Assembly: GCA_964419225.1 (NCBI GenBank) | Contig: CAYQPF010000002.1 | Location: 60,281-124,280 of the forward strand | DNA: 64,000 bases | From: CAYQPF01 sp964419225 | Lineage (GTDB): Bacteria; Cloacimonadota; Cloacimonadia; Cloacimonadales; CAYQPF01 | Reading direction: 5' to 3' | Shown: in pieces, positions 17,230-26,286 of the stretch | Numbering within the stretch: position 1 is the stretch's first letter | Layout of the letters: each line of letters starts with the position of its first letter | Program-made: the position numbers and the translations under genes | Notes under the pieces: generated by a model | What the model was told of the DNA's origin: nothing | Seen by the model: the letters and a program-made list of their open reading frames with translations, nothing else | The model's database searches: none

Positions 17230-17823
17230 CTAGATCATGAAGGAGGAGATAGGACTCTTAATGTTTATCGTACTGGTAACAGATGCTCCCAGTGCTACAG
17301 CTCCAAGATTAGGACTAGCATAAGCATAAGGAGTCAGAGTGAACTTGTACTCTCCATCAGGAAATCTGCCTGTGGTTTGAAGTGCCTGTTTAAAAGTAGC
17401 ATTACTATTTAGAACATTATTGATATTGATGGAATGGCCAGGAATAGAACCAAAAGGATTGACAGATCCTGCACTGGTATTGGAAATAATTTCAGTACTC
17501 AAAAAATTCCTGGTTTCATTAGGAAGCAAGGCTGTTTTAGCATAAATCTGACATTGTTCTCCTGAGAGAATAATCGTATCATTCCATTTAATTTCCAAAG
17601 TAAACCCGTAGTTAACAGTTTCAGCAGGGATAGCTTTGTTTTTTACCTGCATAGTAAAAAGGACAGGTTGCTGAGCACTGTTATTGGGATCAAAGAAAGA
17701 TGCATTAAAAACGTTGTAGGGTATGCCATTACCGTTGGTGAAAATAGTCAGCTCAATTTTATCAGTAGCTGACAGAGTTAGGAGTAATAAGAGAAATAAG
17801 GTAGTAACAAAAGTCTTTTTCAT
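17230..17823 (-). CDS. Secreted protein of unknown function, N-terminal half before an in-frame TAG
   Basis: ATG at 17823 is chosen because GAGGT precedes it and it starts a signal peptide (MKKTFVTTLFLLLLLTLSA); the frame also opens at 17865. The ~197-residue product is a beta-rich domain (KIELTIFTNGNGIPYNVFNASFFDPN..FTMQVKN..) with no recognised family. It ends at TAG in SPISSFMI, where homologous-looking coding sequence carries on in frame. It sits after ddl on the same strand with eight bases between them. It is either a truncated but secreted protein or the front of a broken gene. Confidence 0.6.
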   Translation of the reverse strand: MKKTFVTTLFLLLLLTLSATDKIELTIFTNGNGIPYNVFNASFFDPNNSAQQPVLFTMQVKNKAIPAETVNYGFTLEIKWNDTIILSGEQCQIYAKTALLPNETRNFLSTEIISNTSAGSVNPFGSIPGHSININNVLNSNATFKQALQTTGRFPDGEYKFTLTPYAYASPNLGAVALGASVTSTINIKSPISSFMI

Positions 17824-17830
17824 ATAAACC

Positions 17831-18751
17831 TCACTGTTTAAGACTGGATTCAATAATTGTTTCAAGCAGAGCTGAAAAGTTCAGACCACCTGCCTGAGCA
17901 GCCATAGGAGTTAAGCTAAGGGGCGTCATTCCGGGGAGAGTATTAACTTCGAGGAAGTAGAAATTGTCTCCGTTGTAGCGAAAATCGATCCGGGAATAAG
18001 CTTTACAACCAATGGATTGATAGATCAAAAGAGCATAATTACTGACTGTAGCCGCTTCTTCAGTAGATAAAGGAGCCGGGCATAAGTAAGTAGTGTTGCC
18101 TTTGGTATATTTATTTGTATAGTCATACCAACCGTTTTTGGGAACAATTTCGACAATGGGGTAAGCTTTACCGTCAATAATGGTAACGGTAAGTTCTCTG
18201 CCGTCGATATATTTTTCCACTAGCACCTGATCGGTAATACTAAATATTTTTGGGATAATATCTTCCAGTTGAGATTCTTCCTGCAGAATGAACACACCTA
18301 CAGAAGAGCCGGAAGCATTGGGTTTAACAACTAAAGGAAAGCCTATTGCTGTACAGGCATTTATTAAATCAGTTTTATTATTCACAATTTGCTTTGGAGG
18401 GGTAGGGATTTTTAAATGATCTACCAGAACAGAGCAAAAGTACTTATTCATGGCAATTGTACAAGCTTCATGACCGGAACCTGTGAAAGGGATTTTCTCC
18501 AGAGTGAACAAAGCCTGAATTCTACCGTCTTCACCTTCACCACCATGCAGGGCATTAAACACTATCTTGGGTTTTGTATCTTTGATCTTTTTGATAAGTG
18601 ATGAATAATCAGGAAAGTATGCGGGATTGAGAGTTTCCACGAAATATCCTGCTGTAGTAAGGCATTTGCTTACTTCCTGAGCAGAAATTTTGGAAACCTC
18701 CTTTTCTTCGGAGAATCCGGTACCTAATACAACAATTTTTACAACTGACAT
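17831..18751 (-). CDS. ddl: D-alanine--D-alanine ligase
   Basis: A 306-residue ATP-grasp enzyme that makes the D-Ala-D-Ala dipeptide for peptidoglycan. ATG at 18751 (MSVVKIVVLGTG) is preferred because GAGGT precedes it; an upstream ATG at 18781 lacks one. Seen motifs are FNALHGGEGEDGRIQ, PFTGSG, PLVVKPNASGSSVGV, REL.VTIIDGKAYPIVEI, and the metal-binding end YSRIDFRYNG..YFLEVNTLPGMT. The Tyr in YSRIDF is usual for D-Ala-D-Ala rather than D-Ala-D-Lac ligases only in combination with other residues, so specificity is not argued from it. A promoter lies just upstream; the next gene downstream is the split secreted protein. Confidence 0.93.
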   Translation of the reverse strand: MSVVKIVVLGTGFSEEKEVSKISAQEVSKCLTTAGYFVETLNPAYFPDYSSLIKKIKDTKPKIVFNALHGGEGEDGRIQALFTLEKIPFTGSGHEACTIAMNKYFCSVLVDHLKIPTPPKQIVNNKTDLINACTAIGFPLVVKPNASGSSVGVFILQEESQLEDIIPKIFSITDQVLVEKYIDGRELTVTIIDGKAYPIVEIVPKNGWYDYTNKYTKGNTTYLCPAPLSTEEAATVSNYALLIYQSIGCKAYSRIDFRYNGDNFYFLEVNTLPGMTPLSLTPMAAQAGGLNFSALLETIIESSLKQ

Positions 18752-18766
18752 AATAACCTCATTCAA

Positions 18767-18795
18767 AAAATAGTTTATCACATTAATATTGTCAA
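18767..18795 (-). promoter_or_regulatory. Candidate sigma70-type promoter for ddl
   Basis: On the minus strand TTGACA (18795-18790), 17-base spacer, TATTTT (18772-18767). It lies between the pit stop codon and the ddl start. Confidence 0.55.
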
Positions 18796-18804
18796 GAAAT
18801 TAAA

Positions 18805-19815
18805 TTAATTAGCCCAGCCCAATAGTTTAAATAATTCAAAAAAGATAGAAGCCATGAGACCGCTTGCGGGTATTGTTAAGATCCAGGCAAAAACCATATT
18901 TCCTGCAGTACCCCATCTTACAGCTGATAATCTTTTAGATGCTCCTACACCCAGGATTGAAGAAGAAATGGTGTGGGTTGTGCTAATGGGAGCTCCAATT
19001 GTAGAAGCACCCAAGATGACGAGAGCTGCAGATGTTTCAGCAGAAAAACCGTGAATTGGTTCTAATTTGAACATTTTGTGTCCCATAGTTTTAACAATTT
19101 TCCATCCTCCGGTTGCTGTTCCGAGTAACATGGCCAAGGCACAGGCAATTCTGACCCAGAAGGGAACTTCAACAGACGGAATGACATGGAAGATATATAA
19201 GGCTAAGGTAATGATACCCATTGTTTTTTGGGCATCATTCATGCCGTGGGTAACAGCCATAAAACCTGAAGATACAATTTGAAGTTTTCTAAATATGTTA
19301 TTGTTTTTTTGGGGATGCGATTTATGAAAAGCCCAGGCAAGAATTACCATTAAGAAATAACCTACGATAAAACCGCTAATTGGAGAAACTATTAAGGGAA
19401 CAACAATTTTGTGATAAATACTTTCCCAGTTCAAAGCTGCCCAGCCGTGATAAGTAATGGCTGAGCCCATCAATCCACCAATCAGAGCATGAGAGGATGA
19501 TGAAGGCAGGCCAAAGTACCAGGTAATAAGGTTCCATGAAATTGCTCCCATAAGTGCAGCCAGGACAAGAGCCTGACAGCCTTTGACAACTTCAGGATTA
19601 ACAATTCCGCTACCGATAGTCATAGCTACTTTCACACCGATAAAAGCACCAATAAAATTTAGGAAAGCTGCCATGAGTACGGCAGTTACAGGTGAAAGAA
19701 CCTTGGTAGATACAATAGTAGCAATGGCATTTGCAGAATCATGTACACCGTTTGTAAAATCGAAGATCAGGGCAATAACAATGATTGCCAGTAATAATAT
19801 TGGTATTTCAAGCAT
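18805..19815 (-). CDS. PiT-family inorganic phosphate transporter
   Basis: A 336-residue membrane protein with about 10 helices. The two inverted signature repeats of PiT/PHO4 transporters are visible: FDFTNGVHDSANAIATIVSTKVL near the N-terminus and AVTHGMNDAQKTMGII near residue ~190. GLPSSSSHALIGGLMGSA and GAPISTTHTISSSILGVGASKR are the paired substrate-region motifs. It imports phosphate with H+ or Na+. It overlaps the DUF47 gene by eight bases, the usual pairing for low-affinity Pit systems. Confidence 0.93.
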   Translation of the reverse strand: MLEIPILLLAIIVIALIFDFTNGVHDSANAIATIVSTKVLSPVTAVLMAAFLNFIGAFIGVKVAMTIGSGIVNPEVVKGCQALVLAALMGAISWNLITWYFGLPSSSSHALIGGLMGSAITYHGWAALNWESIYHKIVVPLIVSPISGFIVGYFLMVILAWAFHKSHPQKNNNIFRKLQIVSSGFMAVTHGMNDAQKTMGIITLALYIFHVIPSVEVPFWVRIACALAMLLGTATGGWKIVKTMGHKMFKLEPIHGFSAETSAALVILGASTIGAPISTTHTISSSILGVGASKRLSAVRWGTAGNMVFAWILTIPASGLMASIFFELFKLLGWAN

Positions 19816-20437
19816 ATTTTAAACAAATTCCTTCCATAATGGTTGCCAGGTTTTCGGTTCTGATAATTGCCTTTTCAATCCTGTCATAAATCTGAGTCCA
19901 TTTAATGATTTCCAGAATAATGTTGGGATTGTTCAAATCAAATTTGTAAATATCTCCAATAGCATGCATAAGAATATTATCAGAATCTTCTTTGAGTTTT
20001 TTAACTCTTCTGACACTTTCTCCGGCATCTTTTTTGTTGATTAAATTATTTAAGATACTTTCATTTTCAGCCAACATGATGAGCAGGTTTTCCACAAGTT
20101 CTTTGGAAGGCTGGGTAATTCCTGTGAAATTATACATATTGATTCTGTTGGAAATGCCTTTGATATTATTCAGAATGGCTTCCTGTGCTACATTAATTTC
20201 ATGGATGTCTTCTCTGTCGATTGGGGTAATAAAAGTTAAGGATAGTAATCTGACGAGATCACGGGAAATTCTGTTTCCTTCGGCTTCAATTAATTGAATT
20301 TCTTTACAGTGGCGACTTACATCTGTAAATTCAACGAAAATCAGATTCAAATTATTGGCAGCTTCAATGATCTTCTTGTTCTGTTGGATAAACAGATCAT
20401 AGAACTTATAAGTTTTGGGAAATAGGCTAAAACCCAT
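19808..20437 (-). CDS. DUF47 family PhoU-like regulator of the phosphate transporter
   Basis: A 209-residue all-helical protein. The N-terminal FSLFPKTYKFYDLFIQQNKKI and the middle FITPIDREDIHEIN pattern are hallmarks of DUF47 (PhoU-like, sometimes called PitA accessory protein). Members form two three-helix bundles that bind metal clusters and are needed for or regulate Pit uptake. It is first in a two-gene operon with the transporter and has its own promoter and an AAGGAG site. Confidence 0.9.
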   Translation of the reverse strand: MGFSLFPKTYKFYDLFIQQNKKIIEAANNLNLIFVEFTDVSRHCKEIQLIEAEGNRISRDLVRLLSLTFITPIDREDIHEINVAQEAILNNIKGISNRINMYNFTGITQPSKELVENLLIMLAENESILNNLINKKDAGESVRRVKKLKEDSDNILMHAIGDIYKFDLNNPNIILEIIKWTQIYDRIEKAIIRTENLATIMEGICLKYA

Positions 20438-20467
20438 TTAAAAACTCCTTGTATTTTTTTGTTTTTA

Positions 20468-20496
20468 CATAATTGGGAAAGTCATCCCTTTGTCAA
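20468..20496 (-). promoter_or_regulatory. Candidate sigma70-type promoter for the DUF47-pit operon
   Basis: Minus-strand TTGACA (20496-20491), 17-base spacer, ATTATG (20473-20468); AAGGAG and the start codon follow. Confidence 0.6.
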
Positions 20497-20503
20497 CTGA
20501 TAG

Positions 20504-22213
20504 TTAATCAATTTTCTTAAAAACAGTATCCCATTCCAAAGAATATGAGTGATTATTACAAAATTCGAATAATTCCTTTCTTTCAGTATTGCTTAAATTG
20601 AGCATTTTGAAGATCTTGTGGGAATGATCCAGAAAGAGTCTTTTTTCATTTGTTACTCTTTCTTCGGCTGTAAGAGAGGGTTTATCGAGTTCCGGTTCAG
20701 TTTCGCTGAAATCCAATATATAATATGGTTTAATGGGATAGTCTGCATAGGCACTTTCCAGAAGGAATGCAGATCCGCAGGCTCTGCTTAAAATTGCCGG
20801 ACCTCCGAAGGGTACTGTTTCGATCTGGGCAATTCCAAAAGGCTCATAGACCGAAAATCCTAATTCGGCATCACTACCAACTCTTAGATCCGAAAAAGTA
20901 GCATCATCGGGGAGACGTTTACCTAATCTGTCCGAAGAAAATCCATATTGATTAATAAAAACTCCTTTTATATTCCGGGATTTGGCATTAAATATTTCTA
21001 ACGATTGATAGATATCTTTTTCATATCCAACTAAATCAGGCCATTCTTCCTGGTGTTTAATAGGCCAGCCATAATCGCTTTCCATTTTTCTGATTTCTTC
21101 CGGTGATCTGCCGGTGCCGATCAAGGTAGATAAAAGAATGAAGAATCCTTTCTTTTGATGCTTGGTAAAGAGTTTATCCATTTCTTCCAGAAAACTTATA
21201 TCTCTCCAGAGACCTTTACTGATAACCAGTCTGGTTGTATGGGTAAAAATGATATCCGGTTTGAAGTTGAAGAGAGTTTCGCAGTAGTCTTGGAGGATTT
21301 TACGGGATTTCAATTTCTGAGTATATTTTGTTTTTTTAATAGGCAGACCGTTGTAGGCGATAACAATTTTATCTTCAGGACAGTTTGGATTAAGATACAT
21401 GTATTCTTCTTTGACCCAATCTCCGACTGCGAGAATTTTATCAAAAAGGGATGCTTTTTTGATCAGCTCATGTCTGGCATTGTGACTTTGTTTGCCGAAG
21501 CGTTCTTCGAAAGAAATCCCGGCTTTTTGATCCAGAGCCATTTGTTTGTAGAAAGCAGTGTCGTGGCCGGGTAATGGTTCAACAATATTTCTGTAAGTGG
21601 AAACTTCGTGTGCGTGGAAGATAATCTTTTCATTGGTTTCTTTTTCCATATGAATACCCAGACAGGATGCCACACCCATGTATTCATGTGAATAAAAGTA
21701 TTTGAAACAATCTTCCTGTAAAATCACATTACAAATTTCTCTAAGTGGAATCGCAATTCTCAAGTACTGTTCAAAATCCCAGTCACCTTCAAAAAATTCA
21801 GAGGAAAAGCCGTATTTTTCCCATAACTTGAATTTGAAAATGTCTCTATATTTTTTATCCAGATTTTTGATTCCAATTAAAACAATATCAACGGTATTAG
21901 ATTTTTCGGGGTACAGTTCATCGAAAATGTTACGTTTACCATAAATAAGATTAATTTTGTATTTAGACACAAGAGCATCGAATTGAAAATTGTATTCTGA
22001 TTCACGAATGTTATCCAAATCTGAATAAAGAACCACAGAATTTTGTCCTAAACGATTCTTGTCAAAGGGTTGATCCTGAAATAAGGGACCATAAAAGATT
22101 GTATGTTTGTATTCATTTAAATAGGCTTTAGCTGTGCACATTCCGTTCAAAACGGCACCGATTCCTCCGATTTTTTGAGCTGCTTCATGTGTGATATGAA
22201 TTGCTGCTTTCAT
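20504..22213 (-). CDS. Starch/glycogen synthase-like glycosyltransferase
   Basis: A 569-residue GT-B fold protein. The N-terminal HITHEAAQKIGGIGAVLNGM resembles the KxGGLGxV sugar-nucleotide loop of GT5/GT3 starch and glycogen synthases. The C-terminal SDAELGFSVYEPFGIAQIETVPFGGPAILSRACG carries the E-x7-E retaining glycosyltransferase motif. It is longer than typical GT5 enzymes because of inserts. The acceptor is unknown. It follows a flippase gene with an 18-base gap, so a role in a surface or storage glycan is possible. No branching enzyme or ADP-glucose synthesis gene is nearby. Confidence 0.8.
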   Translation of the reverse strand: MKAAIHITHEAAQKIGGIGAVLNGMCTAKAYLNEYKHTIFYGPLFQDQPFDKNRLGQNSVVLYSDLDNIRESEYNFQFDALVSKYKINLIYGKRNIFDELYPEKSNTVDIVLIGIKNLDKKYRDIFKFKLWEKYGFSSEFFEGDWDFEQYLRIAIPLREICNVILQEDCFKYFYSHEYMGVASCLGIHMEKETNEKIIFHAHEVSTYRNIVEPLPGHDTAFYKQMALDQKAGISFEERFGKQSHNARHELIKKASLFDKILAVGDWVKEEYMYLNPNCPEDKIVIAYNGLPIKKTKYTQKLKSRKILQDYCETLFNFKPDIIFTHTTRLVISKGLWRDISFLEEMDKLFTKHQKKGFFILLSTLIGTGRSPEEIRKMESDYGWPIKHQEEWPDLVGYEKDIYQSLEIFNAKSRNIKGVFINQYGFSSDRLGKRLPDDATFSDLRVGSDAELGFSVYEPFGIAQIETVPFGGPAILSRACGSAFLLESAYADYPIKPYYILDFSETEPELDKPSLTAEERVTNEKRLFLDHSHKIFKMLNLSNTERKELFEFCNNHSYSLEWDTVFKKID

Positions 22214-22231
22214 TTTTACTCCTTTTTTACC

Positions 22232-23683
22232 TTACATTATCTTATGATTACCTTTGTAGCCGAATACCAATTTTAATTCAAGTTTTATTTTTCCTTTATA
22301 GACATTGTTTAATAGTATTATAAAGACGAGAATAATTAAGAAGTATGAAATCATGACGAAAATACTTAGATATTTGAGACTGACCAGGAATATTGGCAGA
22401 ATCAATAGTAGGGGGACAAGATTTTGTAAACTGTCTTTGACATATTGTATTAAGGACTCTTTTAACAGATAAATAACAGTTAACTCAAACAAATAATTGA
22501 AAATAATATTTATAACAACAAATCCATACAAGGCTTTCACAAAGCCGAATCTGCTAAGAAATATCAGTACAAATAGTTTTGCAGTAAAGGCACAAATTGT
22601 CCAGATTAGTTCAGCTTTGGGTTTTTTGATAGCAAAGGGAATAGAACTTAAAGGGTTCATGATAAGAGTGCTGAGAATGGAAAAGAAAGAGGCTAATAAA
22701 TATGGTCCAATTTCCTGGTACTTCTCACCCAAAATCAGGGGTGCTAAGTAGTAAACCAAGAGAGCATATCCGGAAAACAGGAGCCACCAAATATTCATGA
22801 TGGAAAACCGGTAACGGGTGATTCTTTGACTGATCTCTTTGTATGATAAATGCGAAAAGGAACTGAAAAATACTTGTGCCAGAGAATTGGTCAATAAGAA
22901 GACGGGAGTACCAATCAGTTGATAAGCAATAAAATAAACACCCACAGGCTGAGGACTGAAAAATAGTCCCAGAATATATACCGGAGCTTCACTTCCTAAA
23001 GTTGACATTATTCCGGTTGTGGTGGCATAATAGCAGTAGGCCGAATTGCTTTTCAGGTAGTGATATGCTTTAGTAATATACTTGAATTGGAAGGAGTTTA
23101 TGAGGTATTTCCATTTGTTTTCCTTATTTTGCCAAAGTAGATAAAGCGTTTCCAGAAGATCACCAATAAAAAAGCAAAGAATAAATATTCTGAAATCACG
23201 GTAGAACATTAGAGTGATTAATGTAACGACAGAGTAGAAAGTCACATTTATAGTTTCTGCAATGGCTATATGCTTAAAATCAAAGTCAGCCTGAAAATCT
23301 GCTTTGATTGCTCTTCGTACTATTTCCAGTAATCCCAGAATTGCACCATAAAACATGATTTGCTGCAGGAGTATGCTGTGATAGAAATGTCCGGCAACTG
23401 GTGCTATAATTATCAATCCCAAAAAGGACAATAATCCTGTGATAATACTTATCTGTAAGAGCAGGGGGAATTTTTCTTTATTCTTTTCAATGATATAGAT
23501 ATAGTCCAGCGAAAATTGCCCCATAATGACAAAAAATACGAGAATAAGAGAGAATTCTCTGAAAGTTCCCAGATCAGCTTTATCAAAATAGAAAGCCAGG
23601 ACGAGGAAGAGGATAAAAGTCATCACTCTTCGCAGGACTGAGGTTAAGAATAACCATTTAACGGCTAAAACTGTTTTACTCAC
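22232..23683 (-). CDS. Polysaccharide flippase (Wzx/MOP superfamily)
   Basis: A 483-residue integral membrane protein with 12-14 predicted helices, typical of Wzx/PST-type oligosaccharide flippases. The start (VKWLFLTSVLRRVMTFILFLVLAFYFDKADLGTF) has the classic first-helix pattern ending in a D-LG(T/I)F motif. It probably moves lipid-linked glycans across the inner membrane. The gene overlaps ruvB by four bases and precedes the glycosyltransferase, forming one transcript. A single glycosyltransferase with a flippase does not make a full locus, so the glycan pathway must lie partly elsewhere. Confidence 0.8.
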   Translation of the reverse strand: MSKTVLAVKWLFLTSVLRRVMTFILFLVLAFYFDKADLGTFREFSLILVFFVIMGQFSLDYIYIIEKNKEKFPLLLQISIITGLLSFLGLIIIAPVAGHFYHSILLQQIMFYGAILGLLEIVRRAIKADFQADFDFKHIAIAETINVTFYSVVTLITLMFYRDFRIFILCFFIGDLLETLYLLWQNKENKWKYLINSFQFKYITKAYHYLKSNSAYCYYATTTGIMSTLGSEAPVYILGLFFSPQPVGVYFIAYQLIGTPVFLLTNSLAQVFFSSFSHLSYKEISQRITRYRFSIMNIWWLLFSGYALLVYYLAPLILGEKYQEIGPYLLASFFSILSTLIMNPLSSIPFAIKKPKAELIWTICAFTAKLFVLIFLSRFGFVKALYGFVVINIIFNYLFELTVIYLLKESLIQYVKDSLQNLVPLLLILPIFLVSLKYLSIFVMISYFLIILVFIILLNNVYKGKIKLELKLVFGYKGNHKIM

Positions 23684-24705
23684 AACTCGTCAAATAAAGT
23701 ATCTTGTTCAGGTTGGGGAGTAAGTTTAAAGTGTTTGTAGCCTTTGTATGTGACTTTTCTGCCTTGTAAGGTTCTATCCAGGAAACCTTGCTGGATAAGG
23801 TATGGCTCATATATTTCTTCGATAGTGCCCGGATCTTCACCCAGAGCTACGGCAATAGTTTTTAAGCCAACAGGTCCGCCTTTGTAGTTTTCGATAATGG
23901 TTAAAAGGAGTCTTTTATCCATTTCATCGAGACCGGCAAAATCCACATTGAGCATTTGCAGAGCTTTGATGGCTATATCCTGAGTCACGGTTCCATCGCC
24001 TTTGATTTGAGCATAGTCACGTACTCTTCTGAGGAGGCGGTTAGCTACACGGGGGGTGCCTCTGCTTCTTCTGGCGATTTCATCTGCACCAGAAGGTTCC
24101 AGGGGGAGATTCATCAGACCTGCGGAACGGACAATGATTTTTCTGATACTTTCAAAATCATAATAATCCATTCTCAGGACAATGCCGAATCTGGCCCTCA
24201 TGGGAGCTGTGATGAGTCCGGCACGAGTAGTGGCACCGATGAGAGTAAAGGGTTCTAGATCGATACTAAGGGTTCTGGCACTTGGTCCGCTATCCAGGAT
24301 AATTTCCATCTGAAAATCTTCGATTGCCGGATACATATATTCTTCAATGACATGGTTCAGGCGATGGATTTCATCAATGAAAAGGACATCGAATTTGTTC
24401 AGGTTGGTTAAGATACCTGCCAAATCGGAGGGTTTTTCCATTACGGGGCCGGAGCTGATCTTGATTTGAGTATCCAGTTCATTAGCAATGATATTGGCGA
24501 GAGTTGTCTTGCCGAGTCCCGGAGGGCCGTACAGCAAAATATGATCGATAGGCTCTTTTCGGAGTTTAGCGGCCTGGATTGAGATATCCAGAATTTCTTT
24601 TAGATGGTCCTGCCCAACAAAATCTTTGAGAGTTTTTGGTCTGAGAGACCGGTCAAACTCCTTATCTTCAGGAAGTTCAGCTGTATTAGTCAGCCTTTCT
24701 AACAT
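23680..24705 (-). CDS. ruvB: Holliday junction branch migration helicase RuvB
   Basis: A 341-residue AAA+ motor of the RuvAB complex. Motifs in order: LRPKTLKDFVGQ, Walker A GPPGLGKTTLA, Walker B VLFIDEIHRL, sensor GATTRAGL, arginine-finger region ARRSRGTPRVANRLLRR, and the C-terminal winged helix ending YLIQQGFLDRTLQGR. Normal length. It heads a minus-strand operon with the flippase and glycosyltransferase; ruvA and ruvC are not in the window. Confidence 0.97.
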   Translation of the reverse strand: MLERLTNTAELPEDKEFDRSLRPKTLKDFVGQDHLKEILDISIQAAKLRKEPIDHILLYGPPGLGKTTLANIIANELDTQIKISSGPVMEKPSDLAGILTNLNKFDVLFIDEIHRLNHVIEEYMYPAIEDFQMEIILDSGPSARTLSIDLEPFTLIGATTRAGLITAPMRARFGIVLRMDYYDFESIRKIIVRSAGLMNLPLEPSGADEIARRSRGTPRVANRLLRRVRDYAQIKGDGTVTQDIAIKALQMLNVDFAGLDEMDKRLLLTIIENYKGGPVGLKTIAVALGEDPGTIEEIYEPYLIQQGFLDRTLQGRKVTYKGYKHFKLTPQPEQDTLFDEL

Positions 24706-24757
24706 ATTATCTCCATTTTTTTATGATCAAGTTACTTAATCTATTTTTTTATTTTTA

Positions 24758-24786
24758 TTGACAATATTTTTTTTATTCTATATATA
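24758..24786 (+). promoter_or_regulatory. Strong sigma70-type promoter
   Basis: TTGACA at 24758-24763, 17-base spacer, TATATA at 24781-24786, inside a very AT-rich stretch. It drives the outer-membrane protein gene at 24837; AGGAGGAAG precedes that start. Confidence 0.75.
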
Positions 24787-24836
24787 TGCAACCAATAATT
24801 CCAAGTTAGAATATTTGGAAAAATCAGGAGGAAGAA

Positions 24837-25766
24837 ATGAAGAAATTAACACTAATAGTTCTTTTTATTACAGTGTTCACACTCATGTTTGCAGAAACAA
24901 GCATTACTGAGAAGTTGCAGCAATTCGGTGAAGTCAATGGAAAGATGTATGTCCAACCTTTTACCAATGCCTTTGGAGTAGGTTTGAATTCCGGGCTTTA
25001 TCAGACAGCGAAAGTGCTTTCCCCCTTTCATTTTGGCTTGAATTTCAGTATACAAATAATTACCATTCCGGATGAAGATAAGACCTTTATGGCCCAAAGA
25101 CCGGATATTGAGTATATGGGTCAGTACCTTTATCAGGAAGAAACAATTGAGAACTCAACTTGTTTTGGTAAGCCTGAGGGTGGTACCTTTCATGCTAATC
25201 CACTTATACCAGGAACAAATGATTTAATTTTGCCTGGTGGTGCAGATTTAGCTGCAGTGCCTTTTGCTACACCACAGTTTAATTTAGGGCTTCCTTTCGG
25301 TAATGAAATACTTCTCAAATATTTCCCCTCAAGAGAAATTAGTCCTGAAATTGGTAGTCTTGATTTCTTTGCTATTGGTCTTAAACATAGTATTAGTCAA
25401 TATATTCCTTTGATTCCGATTGATATTGCAGTTCAAGGTGTTTATCAAAAACTCAGTCTTGGCGATATTGTGGAGTTAAAAACTACCGACATCAATCTTC
25501 AGGTCAGCAAAAAACTTCTTATGCTTACTTTCTACGGTGGATTAAACCTGGAATCAGCTAAATTGTCTGCTGATTATACAACAACTCAGGTTATTCCCGG
25601 AACTACAGAGACTGAAGAAATTAAAGTAGCATTCGATTCAGAAAGTGATGTCAACTTCAGAGCCAACATTGGTATGAGATTCAGAATCCTGATTCTGAAC
25701 ACATTTGTTGATTATAATATTTGTAAGTATCCTACGATTTGTGCAGGTTTAGGATTATCATTCTAA
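24837..25766 (+). CDS. Predicted outer-membrane beta-barrel protein (DUF6588-like)
   Basis: The 309-residue protein has a signal peptide (MKKLTLIVLFITVFTLMFA) and a body of alternating amphipathic strands ending in YPTICAGLGLSF, a typical barrel terminus with C-terminal Phe. The layout (LSPFHFGLNFSIQIITIPDEDKTF.., FAIGLKHSISQYIPLIPIDIAVQG.., INLQVSKKLLMLTFYGGLNLES) fits the DUF6588 family of Bacteroidota-like bacteria, a tentative match from memory. It has its own strong promoter and terminator, so it is likely an abundant single-gene product. Function unknown. Confidence 0.7.
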   Translation: MKKLTLIVLFITVFTLMFAETSITEKLQQFGEVNGKMYVQPFTNAFGVGLNSGLYQTAKVLSPFHFGLNFSIQIITIPDEDKTFMAQRPDIEYMGQYLYQEETIENSTCFGKPEGGTFHANPLIPGTNDLILPGGADLAAVPFATPQFNLGLPFGNEILLKYFPSREISPEIGSLDFFAIGLKHSISQYIPLIPIDIAVQGVYQKLSLGDIVELKTTDINLQVSKKLLMLTFYGGLNLESAKLSADYTTTQVIPGTTETEEIKVAFDSESDVNFRANIGMRFRILILNTFVDYNICKYPTICAGLGLSF

Positions 25767-25789
25767 AAAAGAAATTCACTTAGATTTTA

Positions 25790-25813
25790 AGGCGGGGCAA
25801 CCCGCCTTTTTTT
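25790..25813 (+). terminator. Intrinsic terminator
   Basis: AGGCGGG-gcaa-CCCGCCT followed by seven T, 24 bases after the outer-membrane protein stop codon. Confidence 0.9.
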
Positions 25814-25849
25814 ATTGTAGATACCTCACCAAAAATGAGAAGGTTGAAA

Positions 25850-25894
25850 ATGGACACGATGGACTTTATGGACTAAATGGACTATATGGATAAA
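25850..25894. repeat. Nonamer tandem repeat, five ATGGACNNN units
   Basis: Units start at 25850, 25859, 25868, 25877 and 25886, each ATGGA[CT] plus three variable bases. A second five-unit array is at 29050-29094. The remainder of the 25767-26286 spacer has a palindrome (26000-26020) and no credible gene. Confidence 0.75.
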
Positions 25895-25999
25895 CGCCAT
25901 AATAATCTGTATGAGGGCCTAAGAGAAATTGCTCAAAGGCGTATAAGTAAGGGTCAGAAGGGCAATACTCCAGTCTGAAGTCTGAATGTACAAGAGAAG

Positions 26000-26020
26000 G
26001 GGACAAATATTATTTGTCCC
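26000..26020. repeat. Palindrome GGGACAAATA-t-TATTTGTCCC
   Basis: Perfect 10-base arms around one base, followed by TACGG. It is the same design as 27315-27335 with one arm position changed by compensating bases, so the fold is conserved. Confidence 0.75.
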
Positions 26021-26286
26021 TACGGTTACGATTCAACCCGAAATGTACTAAAGTATTGCTCCAATACCTTTTTCGTTTCCGTTCTTTTAAATAGATACAG
26101 AGTAGTTAGCTTTAGCAAACAGTTATTCTAATTGTCGATAAAATTAATTTGACAATATTTGAAATTCTATCTTAATTGTATGGAAAGAATGTAGAAAAGT
26201 TGTTAAACGAAAATTGTAAATGTATTATAGCATCTTACGATTCTAGTATTTAAGAAGTGTCTAATTATATATCTTCTGGAGTTTGT

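Noticed and set aside
16693..17823. Stop-codon reassignment (TAG read as an amino acid)
   Set aside because: Several intact conserved genes here end in TAG at the expected length.
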